A DNA stretch of 64,000 nucleotides from Oscillospiraceae bacterium. Lineage in GTDB: Bacteria > Bacillota_A > Clostridia > Oscillospirales > Oscillospiraceae. This document shows positions 24,460 through 33,691 of this stretch, piece by piece. The stretch is taken from contig JAFQUA010000031.1 of NCBI GenBank assembly GCA_017408725.1, positions 55,529-119,528 of the forward strand, given 5' to 3'. A program made the translations under genes and the position numbers. Under the pieces are notes generated by a model that was not told the DNA's origin, made no database searches, and worked only from the letters and a program-made list of their open reading frames with translations. The stretch's first letter is position 1, and the number at the start of each line of letters is the position of its first letter.

Positions 24460-24959
24460 TTCGCAATTCTCCTTTTCATTGCAGCATAAATAAACGGCAA
24501 TTCCGCCACATGTCGCAGCTTCAGCCAGAAATTATGATTATGGATGGCCTTCACCAATATCGATGTAATACCGGCACAGTTGGCGCCCAATGTATCGGTA
24601 TAGATCTGATCGCCCACCAATGCAGCATCCGTCGGCGGTACATCAAACTTTGCAAGACATTGCTGAATCCCCTTGAAGAAAGGCTTCTTTGCATGGGTAA
24701 TGCAGGGAATGCCATGCTTATCGCAAAAAACTTTCACACGGTCCCGCTTACTGTTGGAAACCACGCACAGCTGAACCTCTGACGCTTTCATCAAGCCCAG
24801 CCAATCCAGCATTTTCTGAGACGGCACATCCGTGGTATAAGGCACAATGGTATTGTCAAAATCCAGCATCAAAAGCCGAATATTTTTTGCAGCAAGCAAC
24901 TCCGGTGTAATATCCGGAAGTTCCTCTGTAATGATTCGCGGAAGCAGGGAAAATGGCAT
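24456..24959 (-). CDS. YqeG family HAD-type phosphatase
   Basis: A HAD superfamily IIIA hydrolase of 167 residues with the nucleophile motif LDFDNTIVPY, motif II VVSNSK, a lysine in AKKPFFKG and motif IV GDQIYTD. YqeG proteins resemble phosphatidylglycerophosphate phosphatases, but the substrate here is not shown. The start at 24959 has an AAGG site upstream; an earlier in-frame ATG at 24980 has none. Confidence 0.85.
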   Translation of the reverse strand: MPFSLLPRIITEELPDITPELLAAKNIRLLMLDFDNTIVPYTTDVPSQKMLDWLGLMKASEVQLCVVSNSKRDRVKVFCDKHGIPCITHAKKPFFKGIQQCLAKFDVPPTDAALVGDQIYTDTLGANCAGITSILVKAIHNHNFWLKLRHVAELPFIYAAMKRRIAK

Positions 24960-25020
24960 AAAACAAGCCTTCGCTTTCATAAGATATCACTGATTATATC
25001 ATGACTGGGGGCATTTGTCC

Positions 25021-25719
25021 ATGGCAATTCCTTTATATCTTGCCAAGACAGCTGCGGAATTTGCGTCGACCGCAAGGCAGCCGGATCACCTTGCATGGAT
25101 GGCATGCCACTTTTCTCCCTACGGAACAGGGCTGACCAATCTTCCGTCTAACCTTCCCGAAAACACACTGCTGATTCTCAACGACAGGACACCCGTTCAC
25201 GCTCATGATCCGGCTCGTGTCAAAGACACCCTCAAAGAAATCGCAGTGGATCAAAATTGCAACGGTATTCTGTTGGATCTCCAGCGGCCAAACTGTCCGG
25301 AAACGGTAGAAATTGTTTCGGCATTGCTGTCTCTGCCCTGCCCTGTTTGTGTTTCAGATTTATATGCCAAAGAACTGGACTGTCCCGTTTTTCTTCCGCC
25401 TGTTCCACTCACTTGTACGGCAGAAGAGTATCTTGCTCCCTGGTCCGGGCGAGAGATATGGTTGGAGGTTTCAACGCAACACACAAACTATACAGTTACG
25501 GAAACAGGAAGCGCAATTTCTCCTTGTCCCGAGGAAGAATGCATCGCTTTTCATAATGATCAGCTGAATTTACATTACCGCATTGATATACAGGATCATT
25601 CTGCAATCTTCCGTCTCCATCGGAACCACACAGACCTTGCGGATCTTCTTGAAGAAGCCTCATCATTGGGCGTAACCCGGGCTATAGGTCTTTGGCAGGA
25701 ACTAAAAAACGTAAAGTAA
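25021..25719 (+). CDS. Unrecognised protein, 232 residues
   Basis: I do not recognise the family. The ATG at 25021 follows GGGGG by nine bases; an in-frame TTG at 25015 is also possible. There is no signal peptide or membrane segment. Alternating predicted strands and helices with the segments NTLLILNDRTP, NGILLDLQRP and CPVCVSDLY at strand ends suggest a small alpha/beta barrel-like fold, as in glycosidase-like proteins of spore formers, but no catalytic motif is convincing. It is divergent from yqeG and closed by a terminator. Codon use resembles its neighbours, so it is likely a real gene. Confidence 0.7.
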   Translation: MAIPLYLAKTAAEFASTARQPDHLAWMACHFSPYGTGLTNLPSNLPENTLLILNDRTPVHAHDPARVKDTLKEIAVDQNCNGILLDLQRPNCPETVEIVSALLSLPCPVCVSDLYAKELDCPVFLPPVPLTCTAEEYLAPWSGREIWLEVSTQHTNYTVTETGSAISPCPEEECIAFHNDQLNLHYRIDIQDHSAIFRLHRNHTDLADLLEEASSLGVTRAIGLWQELKNVK

Positions 25720-25720
25720 G

Positions 25721-25752
25721 CAAAAAAACAGCACAAATGTGCTGTTTTTTTG
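25721..25752. terminator. Bidirectional terminator between the unrecognised gene and the his operon
   Basis: ACAGCACA pairs with TGTGCTGT with a 2-base centre, extended by A-tract and T-tract pairing on both sides. It ends the plus-strand gene two bases after its stop and could also end the his transcript 84 bases after hisIE. Confidence 0.85.
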
Positions 25753-25835
25753 CGGCAGAGTCCTTCACTTCGAAGTCCATGCCGGAAAAGCCTGATGATT
25801 CTGCGCATAGATTTTGCAAGTGAATTATTCACCCA

Positions 25836-26486
25836 TTATTTTGTCATTTTCTCCTGCTTGACCTTGTGATCAATCACATGGCGGGATGCCAGCTCCTTAT
25901 GAATATCCTCCAAAGAAATACCTGCTTCGATCATCAGCACCATCACATGATAAGCAAGATCAGCAATCTCATATACCGTTTCTTTCTTGTCATGAGCGTG
26001 GGCTGCGATGATTACTTCCGTAGATTCCTCTCCCACTTTCTTGAGGATCTTATCCAGACCCTTCTCAAAAAGATATGTCGTATAGGAGCCTTCCTTCTTT
26101 TCCACTTTACGGCCCACCAAAAGCTCCATAAGGCCTTCATAGGAGAATTCATGGCGTTCCTCGCTCTGGAATACAGGGTTTTCGAAGCAAGAATCCGTAC
26201 CTAAGTGGCAGGCAGGGCCTTCCTTGTCCACTACGACTACCAGAGCATCTTTGTCGCAATCGGCGGTGATGGAAACGATATGCTGATAATTGCCGCTGGT
26301 TTCGCCTTTCAACCACAGCTCATTACGGGAGCGGCTCCAGAAGCAAGTCAGTCCCTTCTCCATAGAGATGGCAAGACTTTCTTTGTTCATGTATGCAAGG
26401 GTCAAGACCTTTTTGGTCACAGAATCTACGATGATTGCAGGTATTAGACCCTTCTCGTCAAATTTCAGTTCATCAATTTTCAGCAT
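25836..26486 (-). CDS. hisIE: Bifunctional phosphoribosyl-AMP cyclohydrolase / phosphoribosyl-ATP pyrophosphatase
   Basis: This fusion carries out steps 2 and 3 of histidine synthesis. The HisI domain (about 1-112) has the metal ligands in [11 protein letters not shown] and CHLGTDSCF and the motif [17 protein letters not shown]. The HisE domain (about 113-205) has [21 protein letters not shown] and a MazG-like acidic helix set ([10 protein letters not shown]). It is the last gene of the his operon, 10 bases after hisF. Confidence 0.96.
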   Translation of the reverse strand: MLKIDELKFDEKGLIPAIIVDSVTKKVLTLAYMNKESLAISMEKGLTCFWSRSRNELWLKGETSGNYQHIVSITADCDKDALVVVVDKEGPACHLGTDSCFENPVFQSEERHEFSYEGLMELLVGRKVEKKEGSYTTYLFEKGLDKILKKVGEESTEVIIAAHAHDKKETVYEIADLAYHVMVLMIEAGISLEDIHKELASRHVIDHKVKQEKMTK

Positions 26487-26496
26487 AATTTCCTCC

Positions 26497-27255
26497 TTAT
26501 ACTCTGGTTGGGATCATGGCATTTTTCATCTGTGCTTTTAGATCTGGAATTTGTACTTCACCATAATGGAAAATAGAAGCCGCCAGACCGGCATCCACCT
26601 GGGGGATGGTTTCAAACAAGGTAATAAAATCCTGAATCTTTCCCGCCCCGCCGGAAGCGATGACAGGAACAGATACCACATCACACACCGCTTTCAGCAT
26701 TGGCAAATCAAAACCACCCTTAACGCCGTCGGTATCGATGGAATTGACCACGATCTCGCCTGCGCCGTTATCTACGCAGCGCTTGATCCAACTGATGGCC
26801 TCCATACCGGTATCTTCCCTGCCGCCCTTGGCAAAGACACGGAACTCGCCGTCCACACGCTTGACATCGGCAGACAATACCACACACTGGCTGCCGTAGC
26901 GCTTGGCGGCTTCATACACAAGCTTTGGATTTCGGATGGCACCGGAATTGACACTTACTTTATCCGCGCCGCATTTCAGCACACGGTCAAAATCGTCAAC
27001 GGTATTGATACCGCCGCCCACCGTCAAGGGAATGAATACCCGCTTTGCGGTTTCGCAAAGAATGTCCGTAAACAGCTTGCGGCCGTCTGAAGAAGCGGTA
27101 ATATCGTAAAAGACAAGCTCATCCGCGCCGTTGTCGCTGTAAAATTCCGCCAGTGTCACTGGTGAGGATACATCCTGTAAGCCACCGAAATTGATGCCCT
27201 TGACCACTCTTCCGTTTTTTACATCCAAACAGGGGATAATTCTTTTTGTGATCAT
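26497..27255 (-). CDS. hisF: Imidazole glycerol phosphate synthase, cyclase subunit
   Basis: HisF is the (beta/alpha)8 barrel that joins ammonia from HisH to PRFAR. The 252-residue protein has the N-terminal [15 protein letters not shown] with catalytic Asp, the second catalytic Asp in [13 protein letters not shown], and [11 protein letters not shown]. The start overlaps the hisA stop by four bases. Confidence 0.97.
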   Translation of the reverse strand: MITKRIIPCLDVKNGRVVKGINFGGLQDVSSPVTLAEFYSDNGADELVFYDITASSDGRKLFTDILCETAKRVFIPLTVGGGINTVDDFDRVLKCGADKVSVNSGAIRNPKLVYEAAKRYGSQCVVLSADVKRVDGEFRVFAKGGREDTGMEAISWIKRCVDNGAGEIVVNSIDTDGVKGGFDLPMLKAVCDVVSVPVIASGGAGKIQDFITLFETIPQVDAGLAASIFHYGEVQIPDLKAQMKNAMIPTRV

Positions 27256-27971
27256 TTTGCCACCTCGATTGCTTCTTTCAGGCAGATCGCACCGGTATAG
27301 TATGCTTTTCCCACGATAGCACCATGGATATCAATGGCAGCAAGGCGTTTTACATCCTCCATGGAGGATACACCGCCGGAAGCAATGATCTGCATGTCGA
27401 ATTTCTCGGAAAGTGTGCGATACAGATCGTGATTAGCTCCCTGCATAGCGCCGTCCTTGGAAATATCGGTACAAATCAGTGTCCTCACACCAAGATACTG
27501 CATTTTACCACAAAAGTCCAGCGCTTCATAGGAAGATTTTTCCGTCCAGCCTTTAATGGCCACAAAGCCGTCCTTGATGTCGATACCAACAGCAATCTTT
27601 TCGCCGTAAGCGGCAACCACTTCCTTTAGAAACGCTTCATCCGCAACAGCTGCTGTTCCGAGGATCACCCGGTCAATACCGGCAGAAAGATATCGCTCCA
27701 CAACTTCCATACTGCGGATACCGCCGCCGATCTCACAAAACGCGCAGGATTCCTTCTTAATGTGGCAAACCGTTTCCAGATTGGGCGTCGTACCGCTTTT
27801 CGCGCCCTCCAGATCCACCAGATGGATGTGGGTTGCGCCCTGCGCAACAAAATCGGCAGCAATCTCCTCGGGGTGATCGCTGTAAACTGTCATTTGGGCA
27901 TAGTCACCCTTGTAAAGCCGTACGGCTTTTCCTTCAAACAAATCAATGGCAGGATAAATAACCATAGTCAT
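27252..27971 (-). CDS. hisA: Phosphoribosylformimino-5-aminoimidazole carboxamide ribotide isomerase
   Basis: HisA is the barrel isomerase of step 4. The 239-residue protein begins VIYPAIDLFEGKAVRLYKGD (catalytic Asp in the first strand), with CEIGGGIRS and the second acid in ICTDISKDGAMQGANHD, and ends with IIASGGVSS. It shows the half-barrel similarity to HisF typical of the pair and lies six bases after hisH. Confidence 0.97.
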   Translation of the reverse strand: MTMVIYPAIDLFEGKAVRLYKGDYAQMTVYSDHPEEIAADFVAQGATHIHLVDLEGAKSGTTPNLETVCHIKKESCAFCEIGGGIRSMEVVERYLSAGIDRVILGTAAVADEAFLKEVVAAYGEKIAVGIDIKDGFVAIKGWTEKSSYEALDFCGKMQYLGVRTLICTDISKDGAMQGANHDLYRTLSEKFDMQIIASGGVSSMEDVKRLAAIDIHGAIVGKAYYTGAICLKEAIEVAK

Positions 27972-27977
27972 TCCTCC

Positions 27978-28586
27978 TTACATTTGGGCAAAGGCCCGCA
28001 AAATGGCAAGGCCCGTTTTGCCGCTCTTTTCCGGATGGAACTGGCAGCCGAACACATTGCCCTTCTGTACCGCAGCGGTCAATTCCGCGCCGTATTCCGA
28101 GGTAGCGATCACATATTCATCGCAATCCGCCGCGTAGAAGGAATGGACAAAATAGACACAGTCATCCTCGGCAATGCCTGAAAACAGCGGACTCTCCTTT
28201 TGAAAATGCAGCGCATTCCAGCCAATATGAGGGATCTTATAATCTGCAGGGATCACATCCCGAATTGGCTTTACTGCCCCGGGGATCAATCCCAATCCCG
28301 CATGCTCACCAAATTCATAGCTTTTCTCAAACAGCAGCTGCATCCCAAGGCAAATGCCCATCAAGGGCTTTCCTTGCCCTGCCAGCTCGATCAAAACCCG
28401 GTCAAGTCCCGTCTGCCGCAGCTTATTCGCCGCATCCTCAAAGGCACCAACACCGGGCAGAATGATCTTATCCGCGTCCTTCAAAACCTGTTCGTCGGCT
28501 GTTACAACCACTTCCGCACCAATGGCAGCAAAAGAACTTTTCAGCGAAAAGAGGTTGCCAACACCGTAATCAACAATTGCAATCAT
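27978..28586 (-). CDS. hisH: Imidazole glycerol phosphate synthase, glutaminase subunit
   Basis: HisH is the class I glutamine amidotransferase that feeds ammonia to HisF. The 202-residue protein has the oxyanion loop LPGVGAFEDA, the nucleophile cysteine in MGICLGMQLL (about residue 79) and the His/Glu pair in GCQFHPEKSG. Its start shares one base with the hisB stop. Confidence 0.97.
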   Translation of the reverse strand: MIAIVDYGVGNLFSLKSSFAAIGAEVVVTADEQVLKDADKIILPGVGAFEDAANKLRQTGLDRVLIELAGQGKPLMGICLGMQLLFEKSYEFGEHAGLGLIPGAVKPIRDVIPADYKIPHIGWNALHFQKESPLFSGIAEDDCVYFVHSFYAADCDEYVIATSEYGAELTAAVQKGNVFGCQFHPEKSGKTGLAILRAFAQM

Positions 28587-29173
28587 TACAAAACACCCTT
28601 TGTTGAAGGAATTTCATCCGCAAACGCAGGATCAATGGCTACCGCCTGCTTCAGAATCCTGCCTACGCACTTAAATGCACCCTCAATGATGTGGTGAGAA
28701 TTGAAACCGGCAAGCTGACAGATATGCAGCGTGCAGTCAGCATTGCGGATAAATCCAAGCCAGAATTCTTCCACCAACTCTGTATCGAAAGTACCCACTT
28801 TCTGAGTAGGAATCTGCAAATCATAGTTTAGATACCCCCGTCCGGAAAGGTCCACAGCCGCTAAAATCAGCGTTTCGTCCATGGGGAGGATCTTGTCGCC
28901 GTAGCGGTAAACTCCCTTTTTATCCCCAAGGGCAGCTTTGAATGCCTGTCCCAAAGCAATTCCAATGTCTTCCACGGTATGGTGGTCATCCACATAGGTA
29001 TCCCCTTTGCAGGTCAGTGTCAGATCAAAACGGCCGTGTTTGGAAAACAGCGTCAGCATATGATCCAGAAAGCCGCAGCCGGTATCGATTACAGAAGCGC
29101 CCGTACCGTCAAGATTCAGTTTCAGGGAAATATCCGTTTCTGCTGTCTTACGGATAATCTCAGCAGTTCTCAT
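28586..29173 (-). CDS. hisB: Imidazoleglycerol-phosphate dehydratase
   Basis: A 195-residue monofunctional dehydratase with both manganese-binding histidine motifs, DDHHTVEDIGIALG and SHHIIEGAFKC, and FLDHMLTLFSKHG. The histidinol-phosphatase half found in enteric HisB is absent, as in most Firmicutes, and no separate histidinol phosphatase gene is in this operon. It overlaps hisC by four bases. Confidence 0.97.
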   Translation of the reverse strand: MRTAEIIRKTAETDISLKLNLDGTGASVIDTGCGFLDHMLTLFSKHGRFDLTLTCKGDTYVDDHHTVEDIGIALGQAFKAALGDKKGVYRYGDKILPMDETLILAAVDLSGRGYLNYDLQIPTQKVGTFDTELVEEFWLGFIRNADCTLHICQLAGFNSHHIIEGAFKCVGRILKQAVAIDPAFADEIPSTKGVL

Positions 29174-30234
29174 AGTACGCCCTCCAGAATCTTTTTCGTG
29201 ACAGACACAAAGGCTTGCATCTCCCGGGCGCTTCCGATGGTAACGCGGTTATAGTCACGAAGTCTGGGTGTCTCAAAGTGACGCACCAGAATACCGTTTT
29301 CCTTCAGCTTCAGGTAATATGCCTTGCCGTCCAAATCAGAGTGCTTTGCAAGAACGAAATTGGTCATAGAATCAATGACCGTAAAACCCAAATTCCGCAA
29401 CTCCTTCGTGGTCCATTCCCGATTTTCAATGATCTTTTGGCAGTTCGCGTTGAAGTATTCCACATCTTCCAGCGCGCCAAGACCTGCCGCCATGCTCATA
29501 CGGTTAACATTAAAGGGATTGGTAGAAAACTTAAGGGTATTCAAATCACTGATCAGTGCCTTGCTGCCCACCGCAAAGCCAAGTCTGCCGCCTGCCATAG
29601 AACGGGACTTGGAAAGGGTCTGGATGACAAGCAGATTGTCATACTTATGGATCAGCGGAATGGCACTTTCCCAGCCGAAATCTACATAGGCTTCGTCAAT
29701 GGCCACCACATTGTTAGGATTGCTCTTGACAATGGCTTCAATGTCCGAAATGGGCAGCGCCAGGCCGGTGGGGGCATTGGGATTGGCAATGAAAATGGTC
29801 TTATTCAGACCGATATAATCATTGACATCAATGGAAAAATCATCCTTGAGGGGAATCTGCTGGGCATTGATACTAAGAAACTGTGCATACACGGAGTAGA
29901 AACCGTAGGTAATGTCCGGAAATGCCACCGGTTGCTTTTCATCACAAAAAGCCATAAAGGCAAAATACAGCAATTCATCAGAACCATTTCCGAAAATCAC
30001 TTCATCTGTGGAAATGTTAAACATTTCCGCTGCCTTCTCGTTCAGAACCTTACATTGAGGATCGGAATAAAGCTGCAGATTTTTGGCAGCTTCTGCTGCC
30101 ATCGCCTGTGCCATGGGCGATGGAGGAAACGGAGATTCATTGGTATTAAGCTTGATGTACTGCATATCCTTAGGCTGCTCGCCGGGGACATAGGGCACAG
30201 TATCTTTATATCGTTCACTGAAAAATCTGCTCAT
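29170..30234 (-). CDS. hisC: Histidinol-phosphate aminotransferase
   Basis: A PLP-dependent fold-type I aminotransferase of 354 residues. The conserved N-terminus includes IKLNTNESPFPPSP, the cofactor-binding NPNAPTGLAL and DEAYVDFGW, and the Schiff-base lysine in LSKSRSMAGGRLGFA. Start and stop each overlap the neighbours by four bases. Confidence 0.96.
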   Translation of the reverse strand: MSRFFSERYKDTVPYVPGEQPKDMQYIKLNTNESPFPPSPMAQAMAAEAAKNLQLYSDPQCKVLNEKAAEMFNISTDEVIFGNGSDELLYFAFMAFCDEKQPVAFPDITYGFYSVYAQFLSINAQQIPLKDDFSIDVNDYIGLNKTIFIANPNAPTGLALPISDIEAIVKSNPNNVVAIDEAYVDFGWESAIPLIHKYDNLLVIQTLSKSRSMAGGRLGFAVGSKALISDLNTLKFSTNPFNVNRMSMAAGLGALEDVEYFNANCQKIIENREWTTKELRNLGFTVIDSMTNFVLAKHSDLDGKAYYLKLKENGILVRHFETPRLRDYNRVTIGSAREMQAFVSVTKKILEGVL

Positions 30235-31514
30235 TTTGTATCATCCTCCGTACGGATCACAGCACTTTTCGCATGGGCGGTCAAGCCTTCCGCTTTTGCA
30301 AAGAGGGCAACATCCTGAGCCACCTTGGAAAGTGCGTTCTTCGTAAAGTATGTAAACTGGGTCTTTTTAATGAAGTCATCCACAGACAGCGGGCTGGAAA
30401 ACCGCGCCGTACCGCTGGTAGGCAGCGTATGATTCGGCCCTGCCAGATAATCGCCCAGTGCTTCGGGGCAATTTCGTCCCATAAAGATAGAACCTGCATG
30501 GCGGATGCTGTCCAGATAATCAAAGGGATTATCCACACACAGTTCCAGATGCTCCGGAGCGATCTCGTTGGCAATGTCAATGGCCTGTGTCAGATCATCA
30601 GCAACGATGATCTTGCCGTTATTGTCGATGGATGCTCTTGCGATCTCTGCGCGCTCCAGAAGCGGGATCTGAACTTCCAGCTCCTGCTGCACCGCCAATG
30701 CCAGTTCCATCGATTCCGTAACCAGAACCGCGCTGGCCAGTTTGTCATGCTCTGCCTGAGAAAGCAGATCCGCAGCGGCGTAACGGGGATCGGTCTTGCC
30801 GTCGGCAACGATCAAAATCTCACTGGGACCTGCAATCATATCAATGGAAACCTTACCGAACACCTGCTTCTTTGCTTCCGCGACAAAGGCATTTCCGGGG
30901 CCAACGATCTTATCCACCTTGGGGATGGACTCTGTGCCATAAGCCAGTGCCGCAATCGCCTGCGCGCCACCAACCTTAAAGATTTTGTCAATTCCTGCAA
31001 TTTTGGCAGCAGCCAAAATCACAGGCGCCACCTTGCCCTCCCGGTTGGGCGGTGTGACCATAACCACCTCGGGGCAGCCGGCGATCTTAGCCGGAATGGA
31101 ATCCATCAGCACTGTAGATGGATAGGAAGCCGTACCACCGGGCACATAGAGTCCTGCCCGATCAACAGGAATGATCTTCTGGCCCATAACGATTCCGTCT
31201 GCATCATTGATCACAAAACTGTTGCGGACCTGCCGGGAATGGAATTTGCGGATATTTGCAGCAGCTTCTTCCAAAACCGCAATAAACTTGGGATCCACAG
31301 AAGCAAATGCTTCCTGAATTTCCGCCTCACTGACCAATAAGCTATCCAGCTTAGCGCCGTCAAACTTTTCGCAGTAGGCAAACAGCGCCTTATCTCCGGT
31401 TTTTCTTACATTATCAATGATCTCAGTAACCGTTTCTTCCACATTCACCGCGGGTTCCACCCGAGAGAAAATGGCATCATTTGCGACCTCACCGAATTTA
31501 TAGATTCGTATCAT
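30231..31514 (-). CDS. hisD: Histidinol dehydrogenase
   Basis: HisD oxidises histidinol to histidine in two NAD-dependent steps. The 427-residue protein has [17 protein letters not shown], the nucleotide-binding [30 protein letters not shown], and zinc/catalytic residues in SQAEHDKLA and APEHLELC. Length is typical. It follows hisG by two bases. Confidence 0.97.
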   Translation of the reverse strand: MIRIYKFGEVANDAIFSRVEPAVNVEETVTEIIDNVRKTGDKALFAYCEKFDGAKLDSLLVSEAEIQEAFASVDPKFIAVLEEAAANIRKFHSRQVRNSFVINDADGIVMGQKIIPVDRAGLYVPGGTASYPSTVLMDSIPAKIAGCPEVVMVTPPNREGKVAPVILAAAKIAGIDKIFKVGGAQAIAALAYGTESIPKVDKIVGPGNAFVAEAKKQVFGKVSIDMIAGPSEILIVADGKTDPRYAAADLLSQAEHDKLASAVLVTESMELALAVQQELEVQIPLLERAEIARASIDNNGKIIVADDLTQAIDIANEIAPEHLELCVDNPFDYLDSIRHAGSIFMGRNCPEALGDYLAGPNHTLPTSGTARFSSPLSVDDFIKKTQFTYFTKNALSKVAQDVALFAKAEGLTAHAKSAVIRTEDDTK

Positions 31515-31516
31515 GG

Positions 31517-32149
31517 TTATGCCTCCGTAAGCTGAGCAAGTTCCCGCACAAGACGCTCAATGGTTTCATCCTTAAACTGATAACTTGCCTTGTTCGCAAT
31601 GAGTCGGGCGCTGATGGGTACGATGGTTTCGTATACGATCAAATTATTTTCCTTTAGTGTGGTACCCGTTTCCACGATATCCACGATCACATCGGAAAGA
31701 TCCAAAATGGGCGCAAGCTCAATGGAACCATTCAAATGGATAATATCGATATCCCGACCCTTGGAGCGGTAATACTGTGCCGCGATGTTGGCAAATTTGG
31801 TAGCCACCCGCAGTGTCCGCTGGGTATTATCCACAAATCCGTTCTTTGCGGCAACTGCCATTCGGCACTTGCCGGTATTCATATCCAGAAGTTCATAAAC
31901 ATCCGGCTCATACTCCAAAAGGATATCCTTACCTGCAACACCAACATCCGCAGCGCCCCGTTCCACATAGATGGCAACGTCCGAGGGCTTAACCCAGAAA
32001 TAGCGGACGCCGGCTTCTTCATTTTCAAAAATCAGTTTGCGGCTTCCGTCATAGATAGAAGGACAGGGAAAACCCGCCTTTTCAAACATGGCATATACTT
32101 TTTCACCCAAACGGCCTTTGGGCAGGGCAATATTAAGCATTGTTTTCAA
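31517..32149 (-). CDS. hisG: ATP phosphoribosyltransferase, short catalytic subunit
   Basis: HisG catalyses the first, feedback-controlled step. At 210 residues it is the short form that lacks the C-terminal regulatory domain and needs HisZ, encoded directly upstream with a 17-base overlap. Motifs include IALPKGRLGEKVY and the PRPP loop VDIVETGTTLKENNL. Confidence 0.96.
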   Translation of the reverse strand: MKTMLNIALPKGRLGEKVYAMFEKAGFPCPSIYDGSRKLIFENEEAGVRYFWVKPSDVAIYVERGAADVGVAGKDILLEYEPDVYELLDMNTGKCRMAVAAKNGFVDNTQRTLRVATKFANIAAQYYRSKGRDIDIIHLNGSIELAPILDLSDVIVDIVETGTTLKENNLIVYETIVPISARLIANKASYQFKDETIERLVRELAQLTEA

Positions 32150-33260
32150 TTTCCTTCACCTCACCATTGGAAAACTGATAAATTTTCCGGAACCGCATAT
32201 TCTCCGGCATTCCCTTTTGCACCATCACACTGCTTCCCTGCTGACGCCATGCGTCCGACAGTTCCATAGCAGAAGTCATAGCTGCACTTTCATCATACAG
32301 GAGCAGAATATCTGCATCATAAGTATTAACACTGGTATCCAGCCGCTCCAACGCATCCATATACACCGCAAAACCGATGGCAGAAGACTTCCGGTGCAAT
32401 TTTTGCATTAGCTTATCGTACTGTCCGCCGGACAAAACGCTGGTGGGCAAGCCAGCGACAAAGCCCTTAAATACGATGCCGTTATAATAATGTACATCAT
32501 CCACAACAGAGAAATCGATACGAATCCGTTCTGCCGCAGCGGTCTTTGCCAGTACCGATCCGATGCTCTGTAGCTGCTGCAATGTTTTTGCGTTTACCTT
32601 GCCGCTAAGCAGTTCTGTCAACATCGGCAGAACGCAGTCCGCAGTTCCTTTGGTAGCCACAAGCTTCTTGAGCAGCGCCACATCCGATTCAGATACACCG
32701 GCATCCACACAAATCCGGGTCAACTCATGGGCATTTTTCTCACCAATGGCTTTCAAGACTGCATCCCGGCATCCGGAAGGGATCCCCATACCGTCAAGCA
32801 GCTCCAGAAGCAATCCCAAATGGGACACGCTCAAAATGCTGTCAGAAGAAACAAGGTGCAAGCTCTCCGCAGCCAGTGTCAGCACTTCGCAGATGCAGTA
32901 ATCATCCACATCGCCCAAGCATTCCAGCCCCACCTGCATAATCTCCCGGAAGGAACGGCTTCCCTTAGCCACACGGTAGACATTTTCGTTATAGTAAAGC
33001 TTCTGCACAGAATCCTGCATATCCTTACTGTTTTTTACGATGGACAGCGTTACATCCGGCTTCAGTGCCATCAGTTTTCCGTTCAGATCCGTAAATGTAA
33101 TGACACTGTCGGAAATCAAAAAGTCCTTATTCCGGGCGTACAGATCGTACTCCTCAAACTTACTCATTTTATACTGAGAATAACCGTAACGGTTATAAAG
33201 TGAACGCAGCTGGTAGATCGCAGTTTCGTAAAAACCCAACGGCACTCCTTGAATATTCAT
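32133..33260 (-). CDS. hisZ: ATP phosphoribosyltransferase regulatory subunit
   Basis: A catalytically inactive relative of histidyl-tRNA synthetase that makes the short HisG active and histidine-sensitive. The ATG at 33260 gives MNIQGVPLGFYETAI; a longer frame runs through the upstream gene. The product has 375 residues with class II synthetase motif 2-like segments (LKPDVTLSIVKN, VYRVAKGSRSFREIMQVGLE) and no C-terminal anticodon-binding domain. Its 5' end overlaps the yerC stop (33257-33260). Confidence 0.93.
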   Translation of the reverse strand: MNIQGVPLGFYETAIYQLRSLYNRYGYSQYKMSKFEEYDLYARNKDFLISDSVITFTDLNGKLMALKPDVTLSIVKNSKDMQDSVQKLYYNENVYRVAKGSRSFREIMQVGLECLGDVDDYCICEVLTLAAESLHLVSSDSILSVSHLGLLLELLDGMGIPSGCRDAVLKAIGEKNAHELTRICVDAGVSESDVALLKKLVATKGTADCVLPMLTELLSGKVNAKTLQQLQSIGSVLAKTAAAERIRIDFSVVDDVHYYNGIVFKGFVAGLPTSVLSGGQYDKLMQKLHRKSSAIGFAVYMDALERLDTSVNTYDADILLLYDESAAMTSAMELSDAWRQQGSSVMVQKGMPENMRFRKIYQFSNGEVKEIENNA

Positions 33261-33553
33261 GTCAATCCTTGCTCCTTCCTCATTCTCTCGATCATGGTAC
33301 GGTATCCGCCACTGCCATAATTGAGGCAACGGCTGACGCGTCCAATGGTAGCCGTACTGGTTTCTACCTGCTCCGCAATGCTTTGATAACTGCTGCCGTC
33401 ATAGAGCATTTGGGCAACCTGAAAACGCTGGGACATATCCTGCAGTTCTTTAATGGTGCACAGATCTTCGAAAAATGCATAGCACTCTTCCCTGTTTTCA
33501 AGTCTTAGCATCGCATCAAACAAATGATCCATCATTTCAGACTTTAGCTTCAT
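33257..33553 (-). CDS. YerC/TrpR-family regulator, probable HisR of the his operon
   Basis: A 98-residue DNA-binding protein of the TrpR superfamily with helix-turn-helix segment YQSIAEQVETSTATIGRVSR. The family (YerC/YecD) has been predicted to control histidine genes in Firmicutes under the name HisR. Here it is the first gene of the his operon, overlaps hisZ by four bases, and its promoter contains a perfect inverted repeat, which fits autoregulation. Confidence 0.88.
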   Translation of the reverse strand: MKLKSEMMDHLFDAMLRLENREECYAFFEDLCTIKELQDMSQRFQVAQMLYDGSSYQSIAEQVETSTATIGRVSRCLNYGSGGYRTMIERMRKEQGLT

Positions 33554-33583
33554 ACCGGCAGCCCCCTTTTAAGATACTTCACC

Positions 33584-33612
33584 AGTTTATCACTTTATCT
33601 AACTAAAGTCAA
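33584..33612 (-). promoter_or_regulatory. Promoter of the yerC-his operon with embedded operator
   Basis: -35 TTGACT (33607-33612), 17-base spacer and -10 TAAACT (33584-33589) on the minus strand. A perfect inverted repeat ACTTTA-N6-TAAAGT (33592-33609) fills the spacer and touches the -35, an ideal place for a repressor such as the YerC/TrpR-family protein encoded next. Confidence 0.8.
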
Positions 33613-33651
33613 TACTATTTACCTTATTATTTTTCTTTCTTTTCAGCAAAA

Positions 33652-33680
33652 ACGGCTCCGCAGGAACTCTGCGAAGCCGT
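33652..33680 (-). terminator. Terminator after proA
   Basis: ACGGCTTCGCAG pairs with CTGCGGAGCCGT around a 5-base loop on the minus strand, followed by a short T run. It separates the arg-pro operon from the his operon. Confidence 0.85.
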
Positions 33681-33691
33681 TTTATAGCGGT

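Noticed and set aside
33554..33691. T-box or histidine attenuator before the his operon
   Set aside because: Only about 25 bases lie between the predicted transcription start and yerC; there is no specifier loop, T-box sequence or leader peptide with His codons.
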